A stretch of DNA of 64,000 nt from Clonostachys chloroleuca (GCA_037952775.1 JBANAY010000003.1:10602001-10666000), one strand, 5' to 3'. Counted from the first letter of the stretch, positions 17,101 through 32,100 are shown. Numbers and translations: made by a program. The notes: generated from the letters alone by a model not told the origin.

Positions 17101-20100
17101 AGTCAAACCTTGGAGACCAATATCGATAATGCGTGTTCGCAGAATAGGCGTTGTTTCCAGAACATGCTCCCAAGCCCGTTGGAAGAGAGTGATATCAATG
17201 GTAGATTGGAGCTGAAAAGTGTTTTGGGATATATAGTCTCCTGATCGTCTCAACGTCAAAGCCATTAGGCCTTCCTGCAAGGGTGTGCAGGGAAATGCGT
17301 CTTCAACGCGAGCAACGTCCACGTTGCAGAGCCGAGAAATCCGGGCCTGAATCTCGGACGGGGTCTGATCTCCGTGCAGCAACGAGAATGGAGCGGAGAC
17401 TTCAGGTTGATTGGTGGCTGAGCTTCGAATAGTTTTAGCAAGATCAGTCAGGCGTGGATGTTTGAATATGTCAGTCACCATGACCGAAAGCCCATACTCA
17501 CGCGCCAGACCAGCTAGCTTCATGGCACCAACAGAATCGCCCCCAAGGCGCAAGAAGCTGTCATCGCTGCCGATAGATTCGCGAGGTATTCCGAGGACAG
17601 TGGACCAGAGACTTTGGAGCTGAATTTCTCGGGGTGTCGTTGGTTTCCTTCTTGCCCCCTTCGTCGGACCATGCGCCGAGAGTTCGACCCTGGTAAGTTG
17701 CCCGGCCATGGCGCGAAGTGAGCGTCGATCCCTCTTGCCCGAAGGTGTCATTGGTATACTTCCAAGCAACATGTAAGCAGTCGGTATCATGTATGCAGGT
17801 ACCTGAACTGCGAGTCTGTCAAGAAGACCTGCTGTGATCTTGTCCAAGTCTGGAGACACTTCCCCCTCAACGGCGAAGAAAGCCACAATCATCTGCTTCT
17901 CACTGTCTTGAGGCTTCGCCACGTCCACAACTACTTGAACAGAGTAACTACAGGTGATACTGGATCGTACATAGTACTCAATATCCCCGAGTTCCAGACG
18001 CTGACCGTTGATTTTGACCTGACTGTCTTTTCGGCCCAGAAAGGTCAAGCTCCCGTCCGGGAGATAGCGAACAAGATCTCCAGTCTTGTATAAGCGTCCC
18101 CGGCGTCCGGTATGGGTCGCAGAGCCTCGAAGTAGCCAAGGCGGGCTCTCAATGAATGAAGTAGCGGTTCTCTCCGCATCATTGAGATAACCAAGACCAA
18201 CTAGTGGGCCTTCGAGGAGCAACTCACCAGTGCTTCCGAGCGGTGCAAGAGAGTCTCCCGCAGTACTCACAACCCACGTGTTCACACCAATTCCGCGGCC
18301 GATGCTAGCGGATCCAACATTTCCCGGGTGAATATTTGCCGCTGTGGTGCTAGGCGTACATTCACACGGCCCATAAGAGTTCTGGACATTTTTCACCATG
18401 CCGGACCAATATCTGGCCAATTCGGGCGAAAGAGCCTCGCCACTGAGGGTCAATCTGTCCAAGCGCTTTAATATCCTGGGCGGAAGAAGCTGGGCGGCTG
18501 AAGGGGTTATCTCCACGTGAGTGACCTGGAATTTCTCCAGTGATCCAGCCAGATCACTCTGGCGTTCGGCATTTGATGGAATGCAGAGAGTGGCACCGCA
18601 CGCAAGAGTGCCAGCACATTCGACCAACACACGTCGAATGTGTAAGATGCAAAGTCATAGACTCGGGAGCCAGTCTTGACGTTGTTTACACCATCCTGAT
18701 GACGGAGGGCACTGGAAAAATTCGAGTGACTAATAGCCACGCCTTTTGGGGTTCCAGTACTGCCAGAAGTGAAGACAACATAGAGCGTGTTAGAGGGCAT
18801 AACACCAGAAATAGTTGTTCTTGCATCGAGTGGCGCTTTCAAGCGGGCTACATTCGTCTCTTCGACCACAAAGATGGGCTCTTGGCATAAGGATCTGATG
18901 GTATCCTGGCTAGCAGACGAACTGAGGATGATAACCGGTGAGACTTGTTGCAAAATAACTCGTAAGCGTTCTTGAGGAAGAGTAGAATCCAAAACCACGC
19001 TCGCGCCACCGGCCTTCATCACAGCAAGCATCGCCACTGGTACCCAACGGGACTTTTCAAAGCAGAGCGGAACTATGGTTTCAGGACCAACCCCAAGACG
19101 AGCCAATTCATAAGCGAGTGTAGTAGATAGGTTATCCAGCTGCTGATATGTCCAATCTCCATCCCAAGCGCAGATGGCCAAGGCGGAGGGAAACTTAAGC
19201 GCCGTCTCAGATATCACATCATGTATCAAGGATTCCACTGTTTCAGGAACAACAGAGTTCCAATTCCACATTTGATCAACATCGTCCTGGTCAACCATGC
19301 TAATATCGGCGATGGTACTGAGCAGTACCTCTTCGTCAACGAGAGATGCGATAATGGTCTTCAAGAGCGAAATGGCACGCTCAGCTTGTTTATTTGTCAA
19401 ACAAGATTGGCGATAATTTAGTGAGAATGATACCTCTTTCTTGCCATAACTGATATCAAAAGAAATGTCGTACTGCGAAACACACCAATTGTCAAAATCG
19501 TGAACATTGGTTTTTTTCATGCGTTAAATGACTTACCTCAGTAGGATCTTCATAATCCATATCAGTGTACACTAGTCCTCCGATATCGATACGGTCCTGC
19601 GTCTCAAAACCATCTTTTTGAAAGGAAACAATGGTATTGAATAGAGAAATACCGGGCGCAAGCCCGAGTTCGTGCTGTATATCAGCGAGAGAACAGTGCT
19701 GAAAGTCCAATTCTTCCAAGAATTGCTCATGAAGCCGCTGGACGAGCTGCTCTGGAGTCCAAACACGCGATATATTGGCACAACAAACCATCATATTGGC
19801 AAAAGCATTGATAGAATCCCCGATCCCATCAATCTGTAGATCGCGGCCCGATGCAATATATCCGAAGCATACAGAATTGCTGCTAGTGTAACTCGATAGG
19901 AGCAGCGCCCAGGCGCTCTGGAATATGCTCGCCGGAGTAATGGAATGTAATTCACAGAAATGTTGGATTCGTGCAAAGCCGTCTCCGCCGAGGTCGACAT
20001 TGACTGTGGCAGTGCCGGCAAAAGACGATTCAGACAAGCGAGGAAAGTGACAGGGTTCTACTTCTGCTAGCTTGTTCTTCCAGTATATCATTTTCTTGTC

Positions 20101-23100
20101 TACATCGCTGGTCTTGAGAGCCTGGGCGAAACTGCGATTTGGTCCATTTAGCACTTCTGTGCCCAGCATTCCGCTGTAAGCCTTGGACCAGTCACTCAAC
20201 ATGATGGCTGTGGATGCTCCATCGACGATGGCGTGGCTCATCTCGATTTGGCAGATGGTTGAGTTATCCTCCACAACTTCGCAGAGAACAAGACGGCAGG
20301 GCGGCTTTGATCTTCCGTGGTTGGTATTGGGCAACTGCCGGATCAGAGTTACAGCTGTAGTCTTGGTTGAGCCTTTGAGCACTACAACCTCTCCTCGGTA
20401 TGCCTCTAGCACAATCTGAACAAAGGCCGACTTCTTGTCGACCCCTTCGACAAAAATGCTGCGAAGGGCTGGATGGCGCGCAATAACGGCTTGCCATGCC
20501 TCGATCAGTGTATCCCTATCGAGGCGCCCTTGGCTAGTCTGTATCTCATACATGATCGACGTCATGTAAGTTTCAGGATTCCGAATCTGGCTGAGCAGCA
20601 TGCCATTGACCATGGGCGAGCAAGGATAGATGTCGCCAATAGTTGTGGCAAGCTCGGACTGGAGGGATGGAAGAATACGATTTTGCAACTCGTCTAGACT
20701 GTTGTAATCCAAATCCAGAAACTCGTAATCCGCAATTGTGAGCGAGGGCTTCAAACCCAACAGGCACCTGCAAAGAGTCTGCATCGACGGAACAACTCGC
20801 GTGACCCAATCTCGGATGAGATGTTGGTGACTGATATGCCGGTTCCAAGAGAAGCTAAACTTAACAAGATCATCTACGATGGAGACGTCGATACTAAAGA
20901 GTGCAGAGGTGGGCAGCTGACACCCAACATCGGAAACACCATCAAATGCGACACTCTCAAATAAAGAATCAGTTTCGATCTGCTGGAACTGGCCGTGATA
21001 GTTAAATAGCACTTCCATGATATTATCATGAGAGCTAAAGGCTTTACTACTCTCATCGTTGAGATAGCGTGAGGTGAAGTAGGCCCAGCCATTTGATGGG
21101 AGTCGCCTCCGTGCGTCTTTGACCATCCTCGCATTGTTACTCACGGTTTCTTCACGCGATAAATGCAGTGGTGCCATTGTGGTGAACCAACCAACAGTAC
21201 GGGACAAGTCAATGTCACTGCTCCAGGGTTCTCGCCCATGCCCTTCGTTGAAGATGGTGAGGCCGTTGCGTGTCTTAAAGGTGTCAAAGAATGCATTCCA
21301 AACTGACGCCAGAATCAAATCAACCGGCTCTGTTTCAAAAGCCCTGTTGGCTTCTCCGAGCAAGACTGCAGTTGTCTCACGGTCAACCTCGAATGATTGC
21401 TCAGTGTGATCGTCAAAGGTGTTCGGGGTGCTTGGAGTGTAGTTCCAGAATCCAAGGTCGTTGCGCACCTCGCTGAATAACACTTTCTTAGGGGCGTAAA
21501 TTGGCGCCTGGACTTCTTGACTTTGTAGATTCTGCCAGACTTGGAACGGCAGCTCTTCATGAATGTTGCCACCTTTCAGCAGAACCTCCAAATCATCCAA
21601 AATGATGCGCCACGACACCAAGTCGACCACCAAATGATGAGCAATAAGTGCAAGATACTGGTCATTTGACGGAAGGGTGAACAAGTCCGTGGCAAAAACA
21701 GGCCCCTTCTCTATGTCAAGCTCTCGGTGACGCTGAGCTATAATAGATTCAACAATAGCAAGAGACTCCACCTGTGAGGATGCAAAATGGTAGATAGCGT
21801 CGCTTGATTTTGGAACTAGCTGTGTCCACGAACTGGTCGTCTTATCGAATGAGAACCGTGCCGATAACATCGAATGTTGGTGGACTAGTCTCCTGATGGC
21901 ATTAAGCACATCGTCAGGCCGTACCTGGCGCTTTAACCGAACATAAAAGGCCTGGTTGCTGTAGTAAGCCGCTGTATTTACCTTTTCAGGTGGGCACTGC
22001 CAGAAGAACCATTGTTGTATTGGAGAGAGGTTGAAAGGCTTGTCAAATTCTTGCTCACAAGACACAGAGGGTCCCGTGGTAACGGATGCCGATTCGGCTG
22101 CGCCGATGAGCGTCTTGCTTCTAAGTAGCGAGGCGACAGAAACAGAGATTCCAGATGCTCGACAGTGCGGACTGATTTGCATGGCAGATATAGAATCACC
22201 GCCATTGGCGATCAAAGACCGCTGCATGTTGATGTGGTTGACGGGGATACTGAGAACGTGGCTGCATGCATCTCGGATCACTTTTTCTGCTGTTGTTATT
22301 GGGTCACAGGAAGACGAGCCTATGCTAGATATTTTAGAGTGTGTTTCCGCATCGAGCGTACAAAGCCAGTTATCGAGCAACTTTCGGTTCAACTGGCCTG
22401 AAGGGTGCAAAGGAACGTTTTTTAGAGCCACCCAGACAGTTGGGACCATGAAAGCAGGAACCGATTGGTCCAGTATACATTGCAGGGACGCAATGCGCGC
22501 CTGTAAATCCTCCGACTTCTCTCTTGGAATGAGATGTGTAGCGATACTTTCAATGTCACTGCTGACCTCGCAGATTCCATCAAGACTGAAGACACCAACA
22601 AGCTTGCCGGCATAGTGCCCAGCCCTGGGAATCAGGCAAGCCGCTTGACGTACCGACGATAGACTCAGCATATGATATTCAATTTCTTCCAGCTCCACGT
22701 GCTGGCCTTGGATTTTCACCATGGCATCTTTATGGGCAACGAAGACCAATCTACCATCTACATTGTAGCGGAATAGATCGCCAGTTTTGAAGACTTGCCC
22801 TGTGCGGCCTAGATGGCTGAGAACCTCACAGCCACGGTTGAGCCATGGTGGATTGTCAACGAAAGCTGCCGTGGCATCCTCAGCATTACCTCCATGACAC
22901 ATGCTGATTAAAGGCCCTTCCAACACAAGCTCGCCGACGCTCCCGATGGGCACAAGTTTCCCGTCGTCTTGAGGATCAACAATCCAAGTGTTCACACCAA
23001 GGCCTCGTCCGATGCTTGGGTCACTGGCATCCTCCTTGCGAATAGTACCGACGGTAGCTGTCATTGAGCTTTCGCAGAAGCCGTACACTAGCTTGAGATC

Positions 23101-26100
23101 TACTAATGAACTCCACTTTCTGACTATGTCCGCGGATACACGTTCTCCGTCTAGTATTAACGTTTGTAGTGATTGGGCCCAGCTTTCGTCAAGGCAAGCC
23201 ACTTCTGGCACAGTAATGTTCAATATTGTCGGTTGCCACTGGATTACTGACTGAGGTATTGAACTCTGCTGTTTGTGTTCCGAAGGAATACAGAGGCTAG
23301 CGCCACTTGTGAAAGTATGTGCAAACACTCTCCAGGTTATATGGGACGCATATGGCATGAAATCGTAAACCCTGGAGTTAGGCTTGTATCCTAAAACACT
23401 TTGCTGATACTTGACAAGGCTGGAAAGATTCGCATGGGTGAGGATAGAGCCAAAGAGCGAACCGGTTTTGCTCGTGGCAAAGACAAGGCACGCCTGGCTT
23501 GCTGGTTGAACAGTAGGTAGAGAGGCAGCAGGATCTTTAGGCAATGTGTTGAGGCTAGTGTCAGTAATGACCATCACTGGACGATTTGAGAACTTGCGCG
23601 TGATTTCTTTGGTCAAATTCGAGATGACCAAGAGGGCAGGATTTGATTGCTCCATAATCGAGTCGATAATATCACCAGATAGGGATGTATCCAGCAGAAC
23701 AGAAGCTCCGCCAGCTTTCATGACTGCCAACATGGCAAGGGGCATCCATCGCGACTTTTCGAGATACAAAGCAACAACAGTATTGGGCCCAACGCCAAGA
23801 TCGACAAAACGATGAGCGAGCTGAGTGGCGTTATAGTCTAGTTCGTGATATGTCCAGTTGCCATCCCATGCATTAACAGCACACGATCCGGGCTGGATTT
23901 GAGCTGTCTTAGCAATGAGTTCATGGAGGCATGCATCTGCAGTCTCGGGAAGGACCGAGTTCCATTCCCAAACTGTTTGAAGATCTTTTCCAGCTATTCT
24001 ATCAATGCTGCGCACCAAGTTCTGTTCATGTTGAAGATCGTCATGACTCACTATTTGGAGGACCATTTCCCTGAGTAACAACAGAATGCGGTGTGCTTGC
24101 TCATTACTGAACCTAGAGGGTATACAGTTGATGAACAGCTTCACCAACTCGGCACTAAGAGTTATGCTGATAGAAACATCGTATTCCGTAGGGTCGTCCC
24201 CGTCAGCGTCGATGAAGTCCAAGCCTCCGCTGATGGCCTCACCATCATCGGCATCTTTTTGGAAAGACATGATGGTGTTGAACAGTTGCTGCCCGGAAAC
24301 AATTCCCAAATCATGTTGAATTTCCGCCAAAGAGCAGTGTTGCCATTCCATGTCCTCCAACACTTGATGGTGAAGAGACTGAACGAACTGTTGCTTAGTC
24401 CAGTCTGGTGAAATGTCTGCGCGACATACAAGCATGTTTGCGTACGCGCCAATAGCTTCCCCAATTCCGGGAACGTTAAGGTCTCTACCTGATGCGACGT
24501 AGCCGAAACAGACACTCTGCATGCCTGCATACGATGCCAAAGTGAGAGCCCAGGCTGAATGGAAAAGACTGGCCGGCGTAACTGAGTGAGACTCGCAAAA
24601 ACTTTGCACGGAAGCAAAATCTTCCCCATCTATATCAACAACTGACCACGAAACCACATCCGAAGGCTGCAATATCTTTTGTATATGTGGAAATAGACAA
24701 GGTTGAAGGCCATCCAACTTCTTCTTCCAATAACTCTTCTTGCTTTCCGCTAGATTGGCGTTCAAAACACGCGCAAAACCGGGACACGTCTCGATCAGGC
24801 TATCCTTGTGCAAGATGCCGGCATAAGCCTTGGCCCAGTCTTCAATGATGATACCAGCAGATGCACCGTCTGTAATTGTGTGACTCATTTCCATTCGACA
24901 AATAATACTATTCGTACCCATAACTTTACAAAGTGTTACACGGTGAGGGGGTTTGAGTTGCTGGTATTTCACCTTTGGAAGATTCCGAAGTAGCGTTTGC
25001 GCAGCTTGCAGGCTGTCACTTTCGAGCAGCACAATATCACCCTCATACTCCTCAAGGACAACTTGATTGTGCACGGAGCCCGAGTCTAGACTTTCGATGA
25101 AAATACTCCTCAGAGATGGTTGGCGTGCAATCACATCTCGCCAAGCAGAAGACAGCTTGTCCACGTTAATAGAACGAGAGCTACGCGGTCGAATCTCATA
25201 AAACTGAGAAGTTTCATAATAACCAACCCCCTTGGATTGGCTCAGAAGCATTCCTTCCACCATTGGAGAGCAAGGGTAGATGTCCTCTACTCTTGTACGG
25301 TTTAGCTTCTCGATTTCAGGAATGACGTTTCTTTGCAGCCTGTCCAAGCCCGCGTAGTCCAGATTCAGAAACGCAAAGTCGACGAGTGTTCGCTCCATCG
25401 GCTTAGATATTAGGGTCTCACACAAGGACTGTAAGCAACTGCTAATCCGATCAGCCCATTGGTGGATAAGATCCTGGTTGCAGATGTGTTTGTTCCATGC
25501 GAATGAGACATGAGTCTCTCCTCCCTCAATAGACATGTTGATGTTGAACAGCGAAGAGGCGAGGAGGTCCGGCCCCACGTCAGATACATTGTTAAGTGTA
25601 ATACTTCTGAAGAAGGAATCTTCGCATTCTAGCTGCTGGAACTGACCATGATAGTTGAAAACCATCTCCATCACCGAATCGTGGGAACTGAAAGCTTCGA
25701 TCCCTTTGTTGTTCAGATACCTCGAAGTGAAGTAAGCCCATCCATTTCCGGGTTGTTTCCTCCTTGCATCCTTGACAAGTCGAACAATGTTCGCAAAATT
25801 ATTCCCAATGCTCTGTCGTGAGATATGTATCGGGCTCATTGTAGTGAACCAGCCCACCGTTCGAGATAAGTCAATCTCAGCACTCCAGGGCTCACGGCCG
25901 TGCCCCTCGTTGAAAACTGTGAGGCCATTGCGCGATGAAAAGGTAGCAAAGAATGCGTCCCATAATGCTGAAAGGAGCAGCTCGACGGGTTCAGTGTCAA
26001 AGGCGTAATTTGCATCCTTCAAGACGAGTGATGTGGTGTGCTTATCGATTTTGAATGATCTTTCAACATGGTCACACATTGCGTTTGGAGTCTCTGAAGT

Positions 26101-29100
26101 AAAGCCCCAGAAATTCAGATCATTGCAGACACCTGCCGTGGACAAGACATGCTGCGGGTCAAACCTGGAGGTTTTTGCCTCCTCCTGTTGCAGGGCATTC
26201 CAAATCTGGAACGGCAAGCTTGGCGGCAGAGTTCCGCCTGTAAGAAGAGTTTCCAAATCATCCAGAATAATTCTCCAAGAGACGAGGTCAATGACCAGGT
26301 GATGGGCTATTAGAACGAGACATTGGTCATCTACGTTAAGTTGACAGAGATCGGCAGAGAATACCAGGCCCCGCTCAATGTCTAGAAGCTGTTGACGACG
26401 CCCAGCGAGAGATTGCATCTCCGTCATTGACTCTAGCTTTACAATGGCAAAATGGTATATTGCTTCATCCGTTGAAGGGATAGTCTGCATCCACACAGAG
26501 TCTTGAAGCTGAAAGCGGGCACGAAGCATCGAATGCAACTCCACGAGTTTTGCGAGCGCACTGCGGATATCCTCTGGATCGATTTGTTGGTTGATGCGAA
26601 CGTAGAACGATTGGTTACAATGGTAACTTGGCGTGTTGACGAGGTTATTGGGAGCTTGGTCAAAGAACCATTGCTGAATTGGTGTTAGGGCAAATGGTTT
26701 GTTAAATTCTTCTGCGCTGTGGAAGAGCTCTGTGTCTGTAGCAGTAGAAGCGAGGTTGGCTACCTCAGCCAAAGTCCTAGACTTGAGTAAAGTGGCCACA
26801 GAGAAGATTACGTTTTCAGAACGGCAGTATGGGCTCAATCTCATAGCCGATATAGAATCTCCTCCATTTGATATGAAGGAGCGCTGAAGATTGATTTCAG
26901 AGGCTGCCACATTCAGAACAAGGCTACAAGCATCCCTTAGAACTCGCTGGGCGTTCGTATCCGGTTCTTGGTAAATAGCGAGATCATCTAAGTTGAACAG
27001 CTTGGCATGCATCTCTTGCTCCATTTCATTAAGCCACAATTCAAGCTTCTTACGGTCTAGCTTCCCAGATGGATTGAGAGGAATGTCCTTCAAGGCAATC
27101 CATTTTGTGGGAACCATGTAGGGAGGTAGAGAACTCTCAAGGATACTCTCCATATCTTCAATGTGACCTTGAATAGCACCCGTGAGGTTTTCAAGCGCCA
27201 TTTCAGCACTAGGCGGCGAATCCAAAGGCGTGGAATCCTCCGTGAAGCTCAAGCTACTAGCAAGACTGCTTTCAGGCGATGCCGAGCTAGTGGCCAGAGA
27301 AGACGATTGTCGATCAAGGTCGGCGTCAAGTTGGTCACGACTAGGCTGCTTATTCTGGACGCTGAAGATACAAACGAGCTTGTTGGTCCAAGGCCCCGAT
27401 TTGGGGAACAGACAAACTGATTGTCTTGTCAGGTGATGGCGCGCGACGTGGTTTTCTATATCACCTAGTTCCACACGTTGGCCGTTAATTTTGACTTGAG
27501 CATCCTTGCGCCCGACAAAACTGAGAGCACCTTCTTCGTCGTAGTAGACCAAGTCACCAGTCTTATACAAACACCCGTCACGGCCGGCATGGCCTGAAGC
27601 TCCTCGGGTAAGCCAGGACGGGCTGTTGATGAAGACAGAAGCAGTCTTATCAGCATCATCGAGATAGCCAGGCCCGACAAGTGGTCCCTCGAGCATCAAC
27701 TCACCGATGCCTCCTATAGGCACCAAGGACTCGCCAGTTATAGTGTCTACTATCCAAGTGTTGACACCTCTTCCTGTACCTATGCGCGCTGCGTTGGGAT
27801 TAATCGGGTCTATCTCGGCAACGGTAGATGTTGGCGTACATTCGCATGGACCATATGAGTTCTTGAGATTCACGAGCGGCGCCCACTTTTTGGCGCACTC
27901 ATCTTGCAGCCTCTCACCTCCCAAGATCAAAGTATCGAGGGACTTGAGGGTTGCCAAAGGTAGCACCTTGACGGTTGAGGGCGTTAATTCACAATGAGTG
28001 ACCCCGAATCGTTGAATCGAACCAGCTAGATCATCGCGCCGCTCGTCTTCTGATGGAATACATAAACAGGCCCCACAGTCAAAGGTCGCCAGCATGTTCT
28101 GCCAAGATGTATCAAATGCATAGGACGCAAAGTCGTAAACTCGCGCATCAGGTCTACTGTCAAACCCATGAGCGCTATGCTGGTGTAGCAGAGAGCTGCT
28201 GAAATTGGCATGCGTAATCCGTACGCCCTTAGGAATGCCAGTACTGCCCGAGGTGAAGACAATGTAGAGCGTGTTTGACGGCAGCACTTTAGGTAGGGCC
28301 TCTGAGTCGGGCACCCCCAGTGAAAGTAACAGCTTTTCATCAATTACAACTACAGGCTTGCCATCTGACAGGCCTGTCGCCACTGACTCGTTTTCTAGGG
28401 ACGAGAGAACAAGTTTCGGCTTGACCTGTTGCAAAATGCTCAAGAGTCTATCTTCGGGCAAGTTGGGATCCAGCATAACACAAACTCCGCCAGCCTTCAT
28501 GACACCAAGCATTGCAACTGGAGTCCATCTTGATTTCTCAAAGCATAGAGGAACAATGGTTTCTGGTCCTACTCCAAAATGCAGTAGATGATTAGCTAGA
28601 CGTGACGACAAGTCGTCAAGCTCCCCATAACTGAGATTGCCGTCCCAGGCGGATATGGCAAGGGCTTTGGGCTGTTTCCGAGCCTTTGCGATGATTACAT
28701 CGTGCACAAGACCCTGAACCGTCTCCGGAACAATAGCGTTCCACCCCCAGATATCTTCAAGATCCCCCTTGCTAATCAGGTCCAAGTCTCCTAATCGCCT
28801 CTTTGCTTGGTTTGGATCACACAATAGCCGTAGGACATGCTCCATCTGGGCAGCCAGCCTTTCGATCCGACGCTGAGTAAGGATGTTGTGATCAAACTCA
28901 ATCCTCAGGCTCAGACCACGCTGCGACAGATCACATTCAATTGTGATGGCGTGTGTATCAAACTCCGATAGTTGACCCTCTTCATCATCTCCATCACTAC
29001 CTTGATCCTTGGGCGCAAAGATCTCAGACTCGGAATGCGCTGCCTCCTCTGGAGGGTGTATGAGCAAAAGAGTTTGAAAGTCACAGGCCTGCTTCGCTTT

Positions 29101-32100
29101 GGCGCTTATTTGACGAATATTCTGCAACCCCGTCTGCTCAAATTCGGCGATTTCCACGGATTGAGCTTGAATCTGTCCAAGACAAGTCTCAACGGTCTTT
29201 TCCCAATCCAAGACCACTCGGACGGGCACGGTTGCGAGTGTAGGACCCGTCATCTCGTCCACTTGCTCGACATCAGCCTGCCGACCGTTCACTGTAGCTC
29301 CAAAAACCACATCACTCGAATTTGAGTACTTCGCCGCTGAGATAGACCATGCTGTGCGAATGGCTGTGGATGCTGTGATATCGCTGTCTGGCCAATCTAG
29401 GTTGCTAATGCAGTGGGAGACGGATGAGTTGGCAAGTGGTTGATACGCGGGAGATGGTAAAGAAGGGAACACTCGGGCCTCGGATTTCTCAAATTGCGCC
29501 TGCCAGAACCTCTTCGTGCGTTCCTCGTCAGTGCTCATGATGTGTTTAACAAAGCGTTGAAAAGGAGGGGCCTCCTGAAGAGCCACCTCTCCTTTGTATG
29601 CCACTTCCAGCCTCTCTAGAATGCGCGGCATAGACCATCCATCATAAAGGGCATGATGTATCGTCCACACAAAAACAGAACGTTGCTTGTGATCAGGCTC
29701 GTGGATAACGGCGTATCGAACAAGTGCCGTGCCTAATCCCATCACGAGCTTCTCGTCTGTTTCTCTATACTCTCGGACACTGAAGCATTGCGTCCAATCC
29801 ACATCTTGCTCTAGAATAACCTGGACCAACCCTTGGCCTGGCAGGTCGACAATGCGTGTGCGCAGAATTGGGTCCATACGCAAAACCTCTTCCCAAGCCT
29901 TTTGGAACCGAGCCAAGTCAACATTCTCTCGCAGTGGCATCTCGTACCGAGCCACGTAGTCACCGGCTCGCTTGGCCGTTAGTGCAAGGAAGCCTTCTTG
30001 CAACGGCGTGCACGGAAATATGTCTTGGATCTTGTAGCCATCAACCTGACACAGCTCAGCGACCTTATGCCGCGCCACCTGGGAATCAATATCGTGGTTG
30101 AGGAGAGAAAAGGGCTGAATAGTGTCAAAACCAACGCTAGAGATCTGCGTCACCACCAAGGCTAGATCGCACAGCTTGGGTTGTTTAAATATATCCGTGA
30201 CCGTGAGGCTGAGTCCCTCCTCACGAGAAAGCCCCACCAGCTTCATGGCACCAATAGAATCCCCTCCAATCCTGAGGAAACTATCATTCGCGCTGATCGA
30301 GTCCGCTTTGACACCTAGGACGGATGCCCAAAGGCGCTGCAGACGCTTCTCTGTGATTGTGCTGGGTGGCCTGTGTTGTGCTTGGCGAGAATTGAGCGCC
30401 ATGACTTGTTCAAAGGTCAACCCCTGGCCCATGTCACGCAAACGACGACGGTCAGTTTTCCCGGTTGTTGTCATGGGAATATGGTCTATCAACAGATAGC
30501 CGGCCGGAATCATGAAGCTCGGTACTTTTGAACCAAGTCTCTCATCAAGGCCGGCTATAAGCTTCTTGGTCTGCTCAACACGTTCCTTTTCAGTGGACAA
30601 TACTCTCCCCAGTGAAAACGAAAGCAAGTAGGACAGAATTTTTGCTTCCCTGGGGCTTGATGATTTCAGCGAATACCTGCACAAGCCCGTCATGGATGAT
30701 ATTCGACCGCACATGATACTCAACATCCCCAAGCTCCAGCCGCTGACCGTTAATCTTGACTTGAGCATCCTTTCGACCTAGGAAAGTCATGCTCCCGTCT
30801 GAATTATAGCGTACTATATCTCCGGTCTTGTAAAGACGTCCCCTACGGCCAGCATAGCCCAGCCCTCCACGAGCAAGCCAGGTCGGATCTTCGATAAAGG
30901 CCGCCTCGGTTTTGATAGGATCGCTCAGATACCCTGCGCCGACAAGCGGCCCTTCAAGTATAAGCTCGCCAGCAGCACCAATAGGCATCAGCTGGTTATG
31001 GTTTGTCGATTTAACAATCCAGGTACACATGCCAGATCCCCGACCTATGCTAGCAGCTGATGCACCACCACTAATTTTTCCAACCTCTTCAAATGTTGCT
31101 TTGATGCTGCACTCTGCAGGACCATAAGTATTGAGAACAGTCACACTCTCCGCCCACTGCGCAGCAAGGTGACTTGTCAATGCCTCGCCGCTGAACAACA
31201 AATGCTCCAGCGTAACAAGATCGGTTGGGCGTAGAGTGCTAGCGACAGATGGGGTCAGATCAGCAAAGTTTGCCTTGTACGAGATCATGGAGCTGGTGAT
31301 ATTATTAGACGTTTCGGTCTCGGAAGGGATGCAGAGGCAGCCGCCCGCGGTCATGGTATGCAAAAAGTTGGACCAAGTCACATCAAACGCATATTTCACG
31401 AAATCATATACGCGCGATGTGCTTTTGAAACCCAAAGCTTCCTGCTGGTACCGAATAGCACTGCAGAAGTTAGAATGCGTGATGACAACGCCTTTGGGAA
31501 GTCCGGTGCTACCAGATGTGAAAACCACATATAGCTTGTTGGATGGGTCTATGGGCGGCAATGATCCGGGGACCCTGCCGAGCTGCTCAAGGTGTGTAGC
31601 GCTCACAGGGATAGCAACACAATCTGTTAGACGTTTTGCCATTTCCAGATTTGCTGAGGATGATAGAACAACTGTTGGATTCACCTGGCAAACGACGCTG
31701 CGAATGCGCTCCTGTGGGAGAGTGCTGTCGAGCGCCACGGACGCACCACCCGCTTTCATGACGGCAAGCATAGCCACAGGCATCCATTTTGACTTCTCAA
31801 AGTACAAAGGCACAATAACATCAGGCCCAATGCCAAATGTAATAAGGTAATATGCGAGTTTCGTAGCAAGAGCATCCATCTCGGCATACGTGAAATCACC
31901 ATCCCAAGCGCAGATGGCAGGCGAATCGGGATTTTTCTGAACAACGTCGGCAATTGCATCATGTACGAGTCCATTGACTGCTTCAGGCACAACCTTGTTC
32001 CACTTCCAAATATCTTGCAAGTCTTTGTCGGTTATGCTTTCCATTTCAGCCAATGTTTGCGCCTTATGGCCGGCGACAGAGTCCACATTGCCCTCGCCAA

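Noticed and set aside
18600..18640. Intron explaining the A7 frame change
   Set aside because: No GT-AG pair restores the frame while keeping the conserved spacing between FDVCWSN and CIPS seen in all other A domains.
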